From Mycolicibacterium sphagni (lineage in GTDB: Bacteria > Actinomycetota > Actinomycetes > Mycobacteriales > Mycobacteriaceae), in contig NZ_VBSB01000038.1 of NCBI RefSeq assembly GCF_013337765.1, positions 1 through 63,520 of the forward strand: a stretch of DNA of 63,520 nucleotides, written 5' to 3'. Position 1 is the first letter of the stretch, and every line of letters begins with the position of its first letter. The notes beneath the pieces are model-generated. The model had not been told where the DNA came from. It saw only the letters and a list, made by a program, of their open reading frames with translations, and ran no database searches. The position numbers were made by a program, and so were the translations under genes. This document shows positions 16,220-25,561 of the stretch, piece by piece.

Positions 16220-18214
16220 TCAGCGACGGCGACGACGGGACCGTAGGTAGTCGCCGACGACCGCCGCGCCCAGACCGTCCAGGTCGGGAACGACTACCCG
16301 GCCCTCCACCTGTCGAGCAACGTGATCGATGAACCTGGCCAGTCCCGGATCGTTTCCGAGCCGGAAGATCGTCACCTGCGCTCCGAGTCGGGCAACCTCG
16401 TCGAATCCGCGCAAAGTGTGCGCGATCGTCCGCTCGTGCGGCGGATAGTCGAAAAATACCGACGCGCCGCCCCGGCCGTCGAAGTCCTCGAGGTGCGCGG
16501 TCGGCTCCCCGTCGGTGACCACCAACACCACCGGTTGGGCGTTGGGGTGACGGCGCAGATGCCGCACCGCGAGTGCCAGCGCGTGATGCAGGTTGGTGCC
16601 CTGCTCGTAGACGCCCTCGAGTCCGGTCAGCTCGGCCGCGGTCACCGTCCGGGCGTAGCGGCCGAAGGCGATGATCTCGAGTGCGTCGGACCGGAATCGC
16701 GTACTCACCAGATGGTTGAGCGCCAGCGCGGTCTGCTTCATCGGCAGCCAGCGGTTCTCCATGACCATCGAGAACGAGGTGTCGACCAGCAGCGCCACCG
16801 CCGACTGAGTGCGGGTCTCGGTCTCCGACACCTCGACGTCGTCGACGGTGATCTGCAGCGGGCCGTCCAACGTGTGCGTGCCGGCTTGCCGCAGCACCGC
16901 ATTGGTCAGCGTACGGGTGACGTTCCACGGCTCGGTATCGCCGAATGCCCATGGCCGGGTCGCCCCGGTCAACTCACCCGCCGCACCGGCACGGCGGGTG
17001 TCGCGCTCGCCGTGCCGTCCCGAAAGTTGTTGGGCGACATCGCGAAGAGCGGTCTGGCCGAGTTGCCGCATCGCCTTCGGCGACAACCGCCACTGCCCAT
17101 CGGACCCGCGATCCAGGAAGCCCTGATTCATCAGGGCTTTCTCCAGCTCGGCCAGCGTCCGCGCATCGATGGCGGCCTGATCACCGAGCTGGCGCGCCAG
17201 CGCGTCGAGATCGATGTCTTCCATCGTGGCCCCGGCATAGCTCTGCGACAGCTGGTCGGCGAGCTGCTCGAGCTCGGCGATATCGGCGAGCGCCTGCGCC
17301 CCCTCCCCCATCCCAAGGGGGTTGTCGCCGGAGAACTCCGACGAGCCGTTCCAGTCCTCGCCTGGCCGAGCCGCCTGCAAATGGGAGTCCAGCCGGTTCA
17401 GCGCGTTCATCAGCGAGGGTGAACCGAATGCCTGCTGCGCCAAGGCATCCAGCTCGGCGCGCTGGTCGGAACTCAGGCTGTTGCGGAACCGTTGAGCTGC
17501 CGCGGCCCGCTTGGCCAGCGAGTCCAGTAACTCCTCGACATTCTTCGGATTCTCCGGGAAGTACTGGCCATGCTTTTGCATGAAGTCCTGAAAATCTTGC
17601 GCGCCGTCCTCGCCGCGAGAGTGCTTGTCCAGCAGGTCGTTGAGATCGTCGAGCATCTCGTTGACGGCTTGACGGTCCTCGTCGGTGGCGTTCTCGAGCG
17701 CCTGCTTCATCCCGGCGAACCGCTGATCGAGCATCTCGCGACCGAGTAGATCCTTGATCTGCTCGTACTTCTGGCTGGCCTCGGGGCTGCGCCAGTTGTA
17801 GTCGGACAACTCCTGGACGGCCGTGGCCGGCGACGGCGACAACGCCTCGATCTGCAGTTCGGCGAAGCGGGCGTCGTCGTCGAGGGCACGCGCCAGTTCT
17901 TTGCGCTCGGAGAGCACCGCCTCGTCGAGCAGCTGCTTGATCTCTTGCAGCGTGCCGTCAAGGTTATTGCGGTTCAACAACTCTCGCCGGCGGCGGTTGA
18001 CCTCGGCGGCGAGCCGGTCGGCACCCTTGGTGTCCTTGGTGCCGCGGCGCAACAGCTCGGATAGTGCCCGTCGCGGCGAGGTGCCCTCCATGACGTCCTG
18101 CCCGATCTGCTCGAGCGCGTCACGCAGGTCCACCGGCGGGGCCAGTGGGTCCGGACCCCCGGTATAGGCCGAATACCTCAGGTCATGCGCGTGTCCCCGG
18201 TTGGGTTTAGCCAT
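16220..18214 (-). CDS. von Willebrand factor A domain protein (Rv0959-like)
   Basis: This 664-residue protein has a long, highly charged helical region (about 30-400) rich in Glu, Leu and Asp, and a C-terminal vWA domain (about 465-655) with the metal site motif VDTSFSM and a later VTDGEPT. It starts inside the last bases of the upstream AAA ATPase gene (8-base overlap). Such ATPase-vWA pairs, related to magnesium chelatase I and D subunits and MoxR-type systems, act as metal-insertion or remodelling machines. The client protein is unknown in mycobacteria. Confidence 0.88.
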   Translation of the reverse strand: MAKPNRGHAHDLRYSAYTGGPDPLAPPVDLRDALEQIGQDVMEGTSPRRALSELLRRGTKDTKGADRLAAEVNRRRRELLNRNNLDGTLQEIKQLLDEAVLSERKELARALDDDARFAELQIEALSPSPATAVQELSDYNWRSPEASQKYEQIKDLLGREMLDQRFAGMKQALENATDEDRQAVNEMLDDLNDLLDKHSRGEDGAQDFQDFMQKHGQYFPENPKNVEELLDSLAKRAAAAQRFRNSLSSDQRAELDALAQQAFGSPSLMNALNRLDSHLQAARPGEDWNGSSEFSGDNPLGMGEGAQALADIAELEQLADQLSQSYAGATMEDIDLDALARQLGDQAAIDARTLAELEKALMNQGFLDRGSDGQWRLSPKAMRQLGQTALRDVAQQLSGRHGERDTRRAGAAGELTGATRPWAFGDTEPWNVTRTLTNAVLRQAGTHTLDGPLQITVDDVEVSETETRTQSAVALLVDTSFSMVMENRWLPMKQTALALNHLVSTRFRSDALEIIAFGRYARTVTAAELTGLEGVYEQGTNLHHALALAVRHLRRHPNAQPVVLVVTDGEPTAHLEDFDGRGGASVFFDYPPHERTIAHTLRGFDEVARLGAQVTIFRLGNDPGLARFIDHVARQVEGRVVVPDLDGLGAAVVGDYLRSRRRRR

Positions 18215-19589
18215 AGACGGTTTCGCCTTCTCCCGTCACCTTGTCGATGCGCTTGGCCAAATATAGTGCCTCCAGCGCCAATTCGAGCGCGCCGGCGCGT
18301 TCACCCTCGGTCTCGGCCTCCAGCCGCTTGGCGATCGCCACGATCACCGGCAGGTCGGGCAGCGCGGCCAGCACGTCCTTGGCCGACACCTGCTCGCCGG
18401 TCGTCACCGCCGAGCCGCCCTCGACCGCGGATACCAGCGGGCCGACGTCGATGCCGCCGAGCACCCGCTGTGCGGTGTCGGCGGTGGCGCGGCGCAGCAG
18501 GTGCTCGAGCACCGCCTGCTCGCGGCCCTCCTCGCCGGACTCGAATTCCAGCTTGCCGCGCAGCACGTCGATCACGGTGCCCAGGTCGACCACCCGGGCC
18601 ACCGGCTCGTCCTCACCCAGCACCGCGCCGCGGTGACGGGCTGAGGCCGCCACGGTCTCGGCGGCCGCGATCGCGAACCGCGCCGACACCCCGGAACGCT
18701 GGTCGATGGAGTTGGACTCGCGCAGGTAGCGCGCGAACCGGGCAATGATTTGCATCAGGTAGGTCGGAACCTGCGCAGACAGGTGCGCTTCCTGGGTGAT
18801 GACGCCGACCTCGGCGTCGAGTTCACGCGGGTAGTGCGTACGGATCTCGGCGCCGAACCGGTCCTTCAGCGGGGTGATGATGCGTCCGCGGTTGGTGTAG
18901 TCCTCCGGGTTGGCGCTGGCGACCACGAGCACATCCAGCGGCAGCCGCAGCGTGTACCCACGCACCTGGATGTCGCGCTCCTCCATCACGTTGAGCATCG
19001 AGACCTGAATGCGCTCGGCCAGGTCGGGCAGCTCGTTGACGGCCACGATGCCACGGTGCGCCCGCGGGATGAGGCCGTAGGCGATGGTTTCCGGATCACC
19101 GAGGGAACGCCCTTCGGCAACCTTGATCGGATCGATGTCGCCGACCAGATCCGCGACGCTGGTGTCGGGGGTGGCCAACTTCTCGGTGTAGCGCTGGCTG
19201 CGGTGCCGCCACTCGACCGGCAGCGCGTCACCGGAATCGGCGGCCCGGCGGATCGACTGCGGGGTGATCGGGGTGTAGGGGTGCTCGCCGAGCTCCGACC
19301 CGGCGATCACCGGCGTCCACTCGTCGAGCAGGTTCTGCAACGACCGCAGTAGCCGCGTCTTGCCCTGACCACGCTCGCCGAGCAGAACGAAATCGTGCCC
19401 GGCGATCAGAGCCCGTTCCAGCTGCGGCAAGACGGTGTCCTCGAACCCGAAAATGCCTGGCCAGACGTCATCCCCTTCGGCCAGCGCGGTGAGGAGGTTC
19501 TCCCGGATCTCCTGCTTGACGCTGCGCTCCCGATGTCCGGAAGCGCGCAGTTCGCCAAGAGTGCGGGGGAGGTTGTCAGGTGAAGTCAC
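18207..19589 (-). CDS. Magnesium-chelatase/MoxR-type AAA+ ATPase (Rv0958-like)
   Basis: The 460-residue ATPase has Walker A in LGERGQGKTRLL (about residue 72-83), the Walker B region GIVAVNELPDLAERIQ and the sensor segment VVASANPEDYTNRGRIITPLKDRFG. In Walker B the usual Asp before Glu is Asn; I believe this NELPDL form is shared by the whole subfamily, so it need not mean loss of activity. It is translated with the vWA partner downstream. No chlorophyll or cobalt-chelatase genes are nearby, so magnesium chelation is unlikely and a chaperone-like role is more probable. Confidence 0.88.
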   Translation of the reverse strand: MTSPDNLPRTLGELRASGHRERSVKQEIRENLLTALAEGDDVWPGIFGFEDTVLPQLERALIAGHDFVLLGERGQGKTRLLRSLQNLLDEWTPVIAGSELGEHPYTPITPQSIRRAADSGDALPVEWRHRSQRYTEKLATPDTSVADLVGDIDPIKVAEGRSLGDPETIAYGLIPRAHRGIVAVNELPDLAERIQVSMLNVMEERDIQVRGYTLRLPLDVLVVASANPEDYTNRGRIITPLKDRFGAEIRTHYPRELDAEVGVITQEAHLSAQVPTYLMQIIARFARYLRESNSIDQRSGVSARFAIAAAETVAASARHRGAVLGEDEPVARVVDLGTVIDVLRGKLEFESGEEGREQAVLEHLLRRATADTAQRVLGGIDVGPLVSAVEGGSAVTTGEQVSAKDVLAALPDLPVIVAIAKRLEAETEGERAGALELALEALYLAKRIDKVTGEGETVYG

Positions 19590-19615
19590 CTCTCCACGCT
19601 ACGACTGCTGCGTGC

Positions 19616-21199
19616 TCAGTGCGCGAAGTGTCTCGCTCCGGTCAGGTAAAGCGTGACACCGGCCTTGGCAGCGGCCTCGGTGACCAGGTCGTCACGCACC
19701 GAACCACCGGGATGCACGACGGCCTTGACGCCGGCCGCCGTCAGCGTCTCCAGCCCGTCCGGGAACGGGAAGAACGCATCGCTGGCCGCGACCGCACCAC
19801 GAACCCGCTCGCCGCCGCGCTCCACCGCGAGCCGGGCCGCATCGACGCGGTTGACCTGCCCCATGCCCACACCGACGGTCGCACCGTCGGCGGCCACCAC
19901 GATCGCGTTGGACTTGACCGCTCGGCAGGTGCGCCAGGCGAACTGCAGGTCGGACAGCGTCGCCGCATCCGCCGGTGTTCCGGTGGCCAGCGTCCAGTTG
20001 GCCGGATCGTCACCGGGCGCGTTGAGGGTGTCGCGCTCCTGGATCAGCAGGCCACCGCTGATCTGGCGCAGCTCGGTTCCGTCGACCGGCGGCTCGGACG
20101 CGACCAGCACGCGAATGTTCTTCTTACGGGCCAGGATTTCCACCGCACCGGGCTCATAGGCGGGCGCGATGATCACCTCGGTGAAGATCTCCGAAACGAA
20201 CTCGGCCATCTCCACGGTGACCTCGGCGTTGGCGGCGATCACGCCACCGAAGGCGCTCAGCGGATCGCATTCGTGGGCCTTGCGGTGGGCGTCGGCCACC
20301 GACACCGACGAGATCGCGATGCCACATGGGTTGGCGTGCTTGATGATCGCCACGCAGATCTGCTCGTGGTCGAACGCCGCCCGCCACGCCGCATCGGCAT
20401 CGGTGAAGTTGTTGTAGGACATCTCTTTTCCGTGCAGCTGCTCGGCCTGCGCCAGACCCGGCCAGCCGGCGTCGTCGCTGTAGAGCGCGGCCTGCTGATG
20501 CGGGTTCTCGCCGTAGCGCAGCTGCGAGGTGCGCCGCCACGTGCGGCCAAACCACGGCGGCAGGAACTCCGGCGCCCCTCCCTCTTCGGGCGCCAGCACC
20601 GAGCCCATCCAGCTGGCGACTGCGACGTCGTACTCGGCGGTGTGCCGAAAAGCCAGCGCCGCCAACTTCTGTCGATCGGCCAGGGTGAAACCGCCGGCCC
20701 TGACCGCCGCCAGCACACCGTCGTAGCCGAGCGGGTCGACGACCACGGCCACGCTGGCGTGGTTCTTGGCCGACGCGCGCACCATCGAGGGTCCGCCGAT
20801 GTCGATCTGCTCGACGCACTCGTCGACCTCGGCGCCTGAGTCCACCGTCTCGGTGAACGGGTAGAGGTTGACCACCACGAGATCGAACGGCGCGATCTTG
20901 AGTTCCTCGAGCGCCCGGACATGTGCGGGGTTACGGGTATCGGCGAGCAGGCCGGCGTGGATGTGCGGGTGCAGGGTCTTGACCCGGCCGTCGAGCACCT
21001 CAGGGAAGCCGGTGACGAACTCCACTGGAGTCACCGGAATACCCTTGTCGGCAATGGTTTTGGCGGTAGAACCGGTCGAGACGATGTCCACGCCCGCCTC
21101 GTGCAGACCTTGAGCGAGCGGAATCAGGCCGCTCTTGTCGTACACGCTGATCAGCGCGCGCCGAATCGACCTCTTCCCGATCAATGTCCCCGCGGTCAT
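19616..21199 (-). CDS. purH: Bifunctional AICAR transformylase / IMP cyclohydrolase PurH
   Basis: The 527-residue enzyme catalyses the last two steps of purine synthesis. The N-terminal cyclohydrolase domain carries SVYDKSGLIPLA-type and STGSTAKTIADKGIPV segments; the C-terminal transformylase domain has the Lys-His pair in IIKHANPCGIA and the end segment HPGGSVRDDLVTEAA. Its ATG overlaps the purN TGA as ATGA. Both genes form a small purine operon. Confidence 0.96.
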   Translation of the reverse strand: MTAGTLIGKRSIRRALISVYDKSGLIPLAQGLHEAGVDIVSTGSTAKTIADKGIPVTPVEFVTGFPEVLDGRVKTLHPHIHAGLLADTRNPAHVRALEELKIAPFDLVVVNLYPFTETVDSGAEVDECVEQIDIGGPSMVRASAKNHASVAVVVDPLGYDGVLAAVRAGGFTLADRQKLAALAFRHTAEYDVAVASWMGSVLAPEEGGAPEFLPPWFGRTWRRTSQLRYGENPHQQAALYSDDAGWPGLAQAEQLHGKEMSYNNFTDADAAWRAAFDHEQICVAIIKHANPCGIAISSVSVADAHRKAHECDPLSAFGGVIAANAEVTVEMAEFVSEIFTEVIIAPAYEPGAVEILARKKNIRVLVASEPPVDGTELRQISGGLLIQERDTLNAPGDDPANWTLATGTPADAATLSDLQFAWRTCRAVKSNAIVVAADGATVGVGMGQVNRVDAARLAVERGGERVRGAVAASDAFFPFPDGLETLTAAGVKAVVHPGGSVRDDLVTEAAAKAGVTLYLTGARHFAH

Positions 21200-21825
21200 C
21201 CTATGGTCGCCTTTCTGCCACTCCAGGTCACGCCGCGCGTCGCAAGCGCGGCAAGTACGTCAACCAACAGCCGTCGTTCCACGACTTTGATGCGTTCGTG
21301 CAAGGTGTCTTCGTCGTCGCCGTCGAGAATCTCGACCGCCTCCTGGGCCACGATCGGTCCGGTGTCCACGCCGGCATCCACGAGGTGCACCGTGCACCCG
21401 GTGACCCTAACCCCGTAGGCCAGCGCGTCAGGTACGGCGTGTGCGCCGGGAAAGGCCGGCAGCAGCGCGGGATGAGTGTTGACGACACGGCCCAGGAAGC
21501 GCGAAAGGAATTCCGGCCCAAGTATTTTCATGAAACCCGCGGACACGATGAGGTCGGGGCTGTGCGCTTGCGTTGCCTCGGTGATCGCGGCGTCCCAGGC
21601 GGTGCGATCGGGGTAATCCTTCAGCCGCACGCAGAAGGTGGGGATCGACGCGGCCTGTGCGATGTCCACGGCCGGGCAGTCCCGGTCCACCCCGACGGCG
21701 ACAACGCGCGCGGGGTAGTCGCCGACGGCGGCTGCCAGCAGTGACCGCAGCAAGGACCCGGTCCCCGACGCCAGGACGACGAGCCGTGCCGGCGCGCTCG
21801 GGGGGACGTGGATGGGCTGCTGCAC
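21196..21825 (-). CDS. purN: Phosphoribosylglycinamide formyltransferase PurN
   Basis: This 209-residue enzyme formylates GAR in purine synthesis. The phosphate-binding ASGTGSLLRSLL, the folate-site SAGFMKILGP and the catalytic NTHPALLPAFPGAHA segment with its His are visible. It is followed by purH with a 4-base overlap. Two possible Met starts exist close together; I kept the first, giving MQQPIHVPPS. Confidence 0.95.
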   Translation of the reverse strand: MQQPIHVPPSAPARLVVLASGTGSLLRSLLAAAVGDYPARVVAVGVDRDCPAVDIAQAASIPTFCVRLKDYPDRTAWDAAITEATQAHSPDLIVSAGFMKILGPEFLSRFLGRVVNTHPALLPAFPGAHAVPDALAYGVRVTGCTVHLVDAGVDTGPIVAQEAVEILDGDDEDTLHERIKVVERRLLVDVLAALATRGVTWSGRKATIG

Positions 21826-21872
21826 GGCGATGAGCCTAGCGGGAAGAGGATCCGCGGCGCCTCAAAGGCGGC

Positions 21873-23291
21873 TCAACGCTCGGGCGGCCCGGTCTCGATA
21901 TCGTCGTCGACGATCATCAAATCCTCGACATCCTCAAGATTGGGCGCGGGCCGAACCGGCGGCGGCGGTGCGGACGGCACCGGCTGGGGTTCGGGCTCGA
22001 CTTCGGGTTCGGGGTCCAGCGCTGGCTCCGGCTCATCGGTCAGGTCGGCCTCGTTGTCCAGGTCGGGAAGGGGCGTGGTCAGCGCTTCGTCGTTGTCCTC
22101 GAAGTCCACTTCTTCGGCGAGCACCGGCTCGGGTGGCTTCACCCGTTTCGGGCGGCGCCGCACGCCACCGGACATCACGACCGTGACGGTCCCGATGACG
22201 AAGAACCAGAAGAACACCCCCGGCCCGAACGTGCTCTGATCAACCCCGATCTCGCCGAAGTTGCCCAGCCGTCCGCCGCCGGCGTAACCGAGCACGACCA
22301 TCGTGACGGCCGCCAGTAGCGATGCCACGGCAAGCTTGGCCATCGCGGCCGGCCAGGGCAACGGCCGGCTGGCGCACTGCTGACCCAGCGCGACCCCGGA
22401 GGCGGCGCCGACGATCAGCAACGCCACCCACACCGGGCCCAGCGGTGGCGTCGGCACCGCTGCCAGGATCGGCAGCGCGGGGATGTCCCCGCCGAAGACA
22501 GTGAAAGAACTGAAGGTCGCAAACCCGATGTGGGCGCTGGAGCCGACCGCCACCGCGGACGTCCCGATGATCACGTTGGGCACATACAGCGCCGACAACA
22601 ACGTGAGGCTGAGCTGACCGAACAGCGAGTCCGTCACCGCATACAGCTCGTGCATGGTGCCCCAGTGCACGACCAGCGACACGGCGGTGACCGCGCCGGA
22701 CAGCCCCAGCAGTGCCAGTAGGCCCGCCGTCGCGGCGCGAACGGTGTCGCCGAGCCAGAGGGGCAGGCGCAGGGCACGCAGTGCCCGCCACCCGACCTGT
22801 GACCCCACCCCGATCACCGCGCCGATGCCGTGCACGGCCAGCACGCCGGAGAACGCGCGCAGCGCGCTGGGCGTCTGCAATTCGGTGATCACCGACGAGG
22901 CGTCGTGGATGACGGCCAGTGCGATCGCGGCGAACAGCATCGGACCGCCCAGCGCCGAGGCGACGATCCAGCGGGTCACGAACCAGGAAGCTCGCGGGGA
23001 GGTCGCGCGCGCCGTGGTGCGCGCCGTACCCCAGGCCATCAGCAACACCGGCAGCAGCGGCAGAACCGCCAGCTGGTGCCCGGCGATCGAGATGGGCACC
23101 TGGTGCACGGCCAGCCACATGCTGGCAATGGCACCCAGGGTGCCGGTCATATCGCTGTTGGCGATGACGAGCTGCAGCAGCGTCACCGCGGCGATGACGA
23201 TCAGCGCCACCAGCGATGGGCCGAACGCGACCCGAACCAGGTCACGTGCCTGGCGCGCCCCGACCGGTCGCTTGTCCTCCATCCGTGTCAC
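21873..23291 (-). CDS. perM: Cell division membrane protein PerM (DUF6350)
   Basis: The 472-residue integral membrane protein has about nine to ten hydrophobic segments between residues 25 and 370 and a long acidic, Pro-rich cytoplasmic tail (about 385-472, repeated EPEPE and LPDLDNEADL). It matches Rv0955 (PerM), which stabilises FtsB and is needed for division and persistence in M. tuberculosis. It lies just downstream of the DUF5336 gene, probably co-transcribed. Confidence 0.88.
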   Translation of the reverse strand: MTRMEDKRPVGARQARDLVRVAFGPSLVALIVIAAVTLLQLVIANSDMTGTLGAIASMWLAVHQVPISIAGHQLAVLPLLPVLLMAWGTARTTARATSPRASWFVTRWIVASALGGPMLFAAIALAVIHDASSVITELQTPSALRAFSGVLAVHGIGAVIGVGSQVGWRALRALRLPLWLGDTVRAATAGLLALLGLSGAVTAVSLVVHWGTMHELYAVTDSLFGQLSLTLLSALYVPNVIIGTSAVAVGSSAHIGFATFSSFTVFGGDIPALPILAAVPTPPLGPVWVALLIVGAASGVALGQQCASRPLPWPAAMAKLAVASLLAAVTMVVLGYAGGGRLGNFGEIGVDQSTFGPGVFFWFFVIGTVTVVMSGGVRRRPKRVKPPEPVLAEEVDFEDNDEALTTPLPDLDNEADLTDEPEPALDPEPEVEPEPQPVPSAPPPPVRPAPNLEDVEDLMIVDDDIETGPPER

Positions 23292-23331
23292 TCGCCGCGC
23301 CAGTCAGACATGCAGCGCGACGAGCGCCCGG

Positions 23332-24141
23332 TTACGACGGGGTGGGGCCCGATGACGGCGACGATGACGGCGCCTGAGACTGGTCCGGCTGAGCGGGGGG
23401 CTGCTGGCCGGGGGGCGGCGGCGGGCTGAAGCTCGGGAAACCGGTCGGCGGGGTGGGCGGGCCGCTCTGCGCACCGAGCCCACCGAAACCGCCGGTCGAC
23501 GGACCAGACGCGTAGCCGCCGCCGTACTGGGTCGGGTAACCCGGCCGGGGCGGGATTCCCGGCGGGGGGCCTTGGGGTCCGGGCTGGCCGTAGTAGCCCC
23601 CTGGCGGCGGGCCGTACTGACCGAACTGCTCGTAGCGGGGCCGAGGCGCCGGAGCGGTGATGACTCCGGCCTCCAGCAGCAGCGCCGCCACCGCAGCGAA
23701 CGTCTGCAACAGGGTGAAGGCGATCATCACCCACAGTCCCCAACCGACGGTGAAGCCGGTCGGCTTGGCGACCACCTGGGCGATGGACGTCAATAGCGCG
23801 ATAGCCGACGCGGCAGCGATGACACCGCCGTAATCCCTGGCCTTGGGTAGCAGGCTGGCGGCCGCCAACAGTGCGGCGACCAGCGTCGCCAGCACCGGGT
23901 AGCCGCCACCACCGCCGGACAGTTCGGCACCGCCGAAGGGGCCGAGCTCGGTCTTGATCGTGAGGATCGGCCCGAAGCTGGCGAGGTACGCGGCCAGGCC
24001 CAGTACGACGACGGCGACGTTCAGGTACAGCGGCAGCTTGCTCGGTCCGGCCTCCGCGGGCGCGAACGACGGCGCCGGAGCGCCGTACGGACCTGGCGGC
24101 TGCTGCGGTGGATAGCCCGGGTTCGTGGGCGGGTAAGTCAT
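23332..24141 (-). CDS. DUF5336 membrane protein, 34-kDa antigen type (Rv0954-like)
   Basis: The 269-residue protein has a short Pro-rich N-terminus, four membrane segments (about 35-165) and a low-complexity Pro/Gly/Gln/Tyr tail (about 180-269). I recall Rv0954 being linked to septal and envelope functions in the PerM neighbourhood. GGAGAG stands five bases before the ATG at 24141; a longer open frame upstream lacks such a site. Division membrane proteins with disordered tails often recruit cytoplasmic partners; the partner here is unknown. Confidence 0.85.
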   Translation of the reverse strand: MTYPPTNPGYPPQQPPGPYGAPAPSFAPAEAGPSKLPLYLNVAVVVLGLAAYLASFGPILTIKTELGPFGGAELSGGGGGYPVLATLVAALLAAASLLPKARDYGGVIAAASAIALLTSIAQVVAKPTGFTVGWGLWVMIAFTLLQTFAAVAALLLEAGVITAPAPRPRYEQFGQYGPPPGGYYGQPGPQGPPPGIPPRPGYPTQYGGGYASGPSTGGFGGLGAQSGPPTPPTGFPSFSPPPPPGQQPPAQPDQSQAPSSSPSSGPTPS

Positions 24142-24310
24142 GGCCTCTCCTTCAGCCTTGTCACGCCGGCGCGTCCCCCGCGGCGCTGCGTCGGTTGTGG
24201 CTCGCGAACGGACCCGCAGGTCCGGTTCGCCCACCACGCTAGCGCACGCCGCCGTGGCGACCGCGACCATCGGCGTGTCACACAGGCAGTTCGCAAACGG
24301 CCGCCACGAG

Positions 24311-25441
24311 TCAGGCAGATGCCTGAAGCGGCGCCCCGATCGAATCGCTTTCAGCGGCTTCGATTTCGCGCACCAGCGGCAGCACGCGGGCACCGAAGTA
24401 CTCGATCTCCTCCTGGAAGTGCAGGAAGCCACCGAGGATGAGGTCCACGCCGCGTTTGCGGTATGCCGAGATGCGTTCGGCGATCTGCTCGGGTGTTCCG
24501 ATCAGCTGAGTGCGGAACCCGTCGTTGTACTGAACGAGGTCCTCGAACGTCGAGTCGGCCCACATGCCGCGCTTGTCGGAGGTGGAACTGCCGGCCTGCT
24601 GCACCGCGGCGTGGAACCCCTCGACCGCGGGCCGGTTGGCCTTGGCGACGATCTCTTTGAGGACTTCTTTCGCTTCCTTTTCTGTGTCCCTGGCGATGAT
24701 GAACCCGTTGAGCCCGAAGTTGACTTCCCGGCCGGCGTCACGGGCGTGGTCGCGTACCTCGACGAGCTGCTCGGTGACGCCGTCGAAATCCTTGCCGTTG
24801 GAGAAGTACCAGTCGGCGTAGTAACCGCCGTTGCGGCGCGCGGCGGTGGAGTTACCGCCCTGGAAGATCTCGGGATTCGGGCGCTGGGGCGTGTTCAGCG
24901 GCTTGGGCTTGAGGGTGAAGTCGTGAATGCGGTAGAAGTCGCCGCGGAAATCGACGTCGTCCTCGGTCCAGATCTTGCGCAGCACCTGCAGGAATTCGGC
25001 GGTGCGCCGGTAGCGTTCGTCGTGCTCCAGCCACGGCTCGCCCAGGTGGGTGAACTCGTCCTTGAACCAGCCCGAGACGACGTTGACGGCGAAGCGGCCA
25101 CCGGACAGATGGTCGGCGGTGGCGCCGAGCTTGGCCAGAACCCCGGGCTGCCAGAGGCCGGGGTGGACCGCGGCGATGAGCTTGAGGCGCTGGGTGGCCA
25201 GCAGCAGTGCAAGCGAGAAGCTGGTGGACTCGTGCTGGAATTCGGCGCCATAGCTGGCCTCGTAGCGGACCTGGGACAGCGCGTACTCGAAGCCGCTGTT
25301 CTCGGCGGTCTGCGCAAGCTTGACGTTGTAGTCGTAATTCCAGTCGGTGCGCTGCTCGATGGTGCTGGTCACCAGACCGCCACTGACGTTGGGAACCCAG
25401 TAGGCAAATTTCACTTGGTCGGCGATGCGTTCGGTCGTCAT
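24311..25441 (-). CDS. sfnG: FMNH2-dependent dimethyl sulfone monooxygenase SfnG
   Basis: The 376-residue luciferase-like protein begins with FAYWVPNVSGGLVTSTIEQR and contains NVVSGWFKDEF, LEHDERYRR and STFEDLVQYNDGF, all of which match SfnG from memory. SfnG converts dimethyl sulfone to methanesulfinate with reduced flavin, releasing sulfur for growth when sulfate is scarce. No flavin reductase (sfnE), no methanesulfonate enzyme and no sfnR activator are encoded nearby, so reduced FMN must come from elsewhere. It is divergent from the F420-type oxidoreductase at 25562. Confidence 0.85.
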   Translation of the reverse strand: MTTERIADQVKFAYWVPNVSGGLVTSTIEQRTDWNYDYNVKLAQTAENSGFEYALSQVRYEASYGAEFQHESTSFSLALLLATQRLKLIAAVHPGLWQPGVLAKLGATADHLSGGRFAVNVVSGWFKDEFTHLGEPWLEHDERYRRTAEFLQVLRKIWTEDDVDFRGDFYRIHDFTLKPKPLNTPQRPNPEIFQGGNSTAARRNGGYYADWYFSNGKDFDGVTEQLVEVRDHARDAGREVNFGLNGFIIARDTEKEAKEVLKEIVAKANRPAVEGFHAAVQQAGSSTSDKRGMWADSTFEDLVQYNDGFRTQLIGTPEQIAERISAYRKRGVDLILGGFLHFQEEIEYFGARVLPLVREIEAAESDSIGAPLQASA

Positions 25442-25561
25442 GTTCGCCCATCGTCGTTATGGCGTTCGCCAGGGTCACCCCTTTAACTCGCCGAGAGTGC
25501 AGGTGTCGACCACCGGGACCGCGCCTTGCCCGGGGGTAGGCGACCCGTTCTAATTCAGCCC

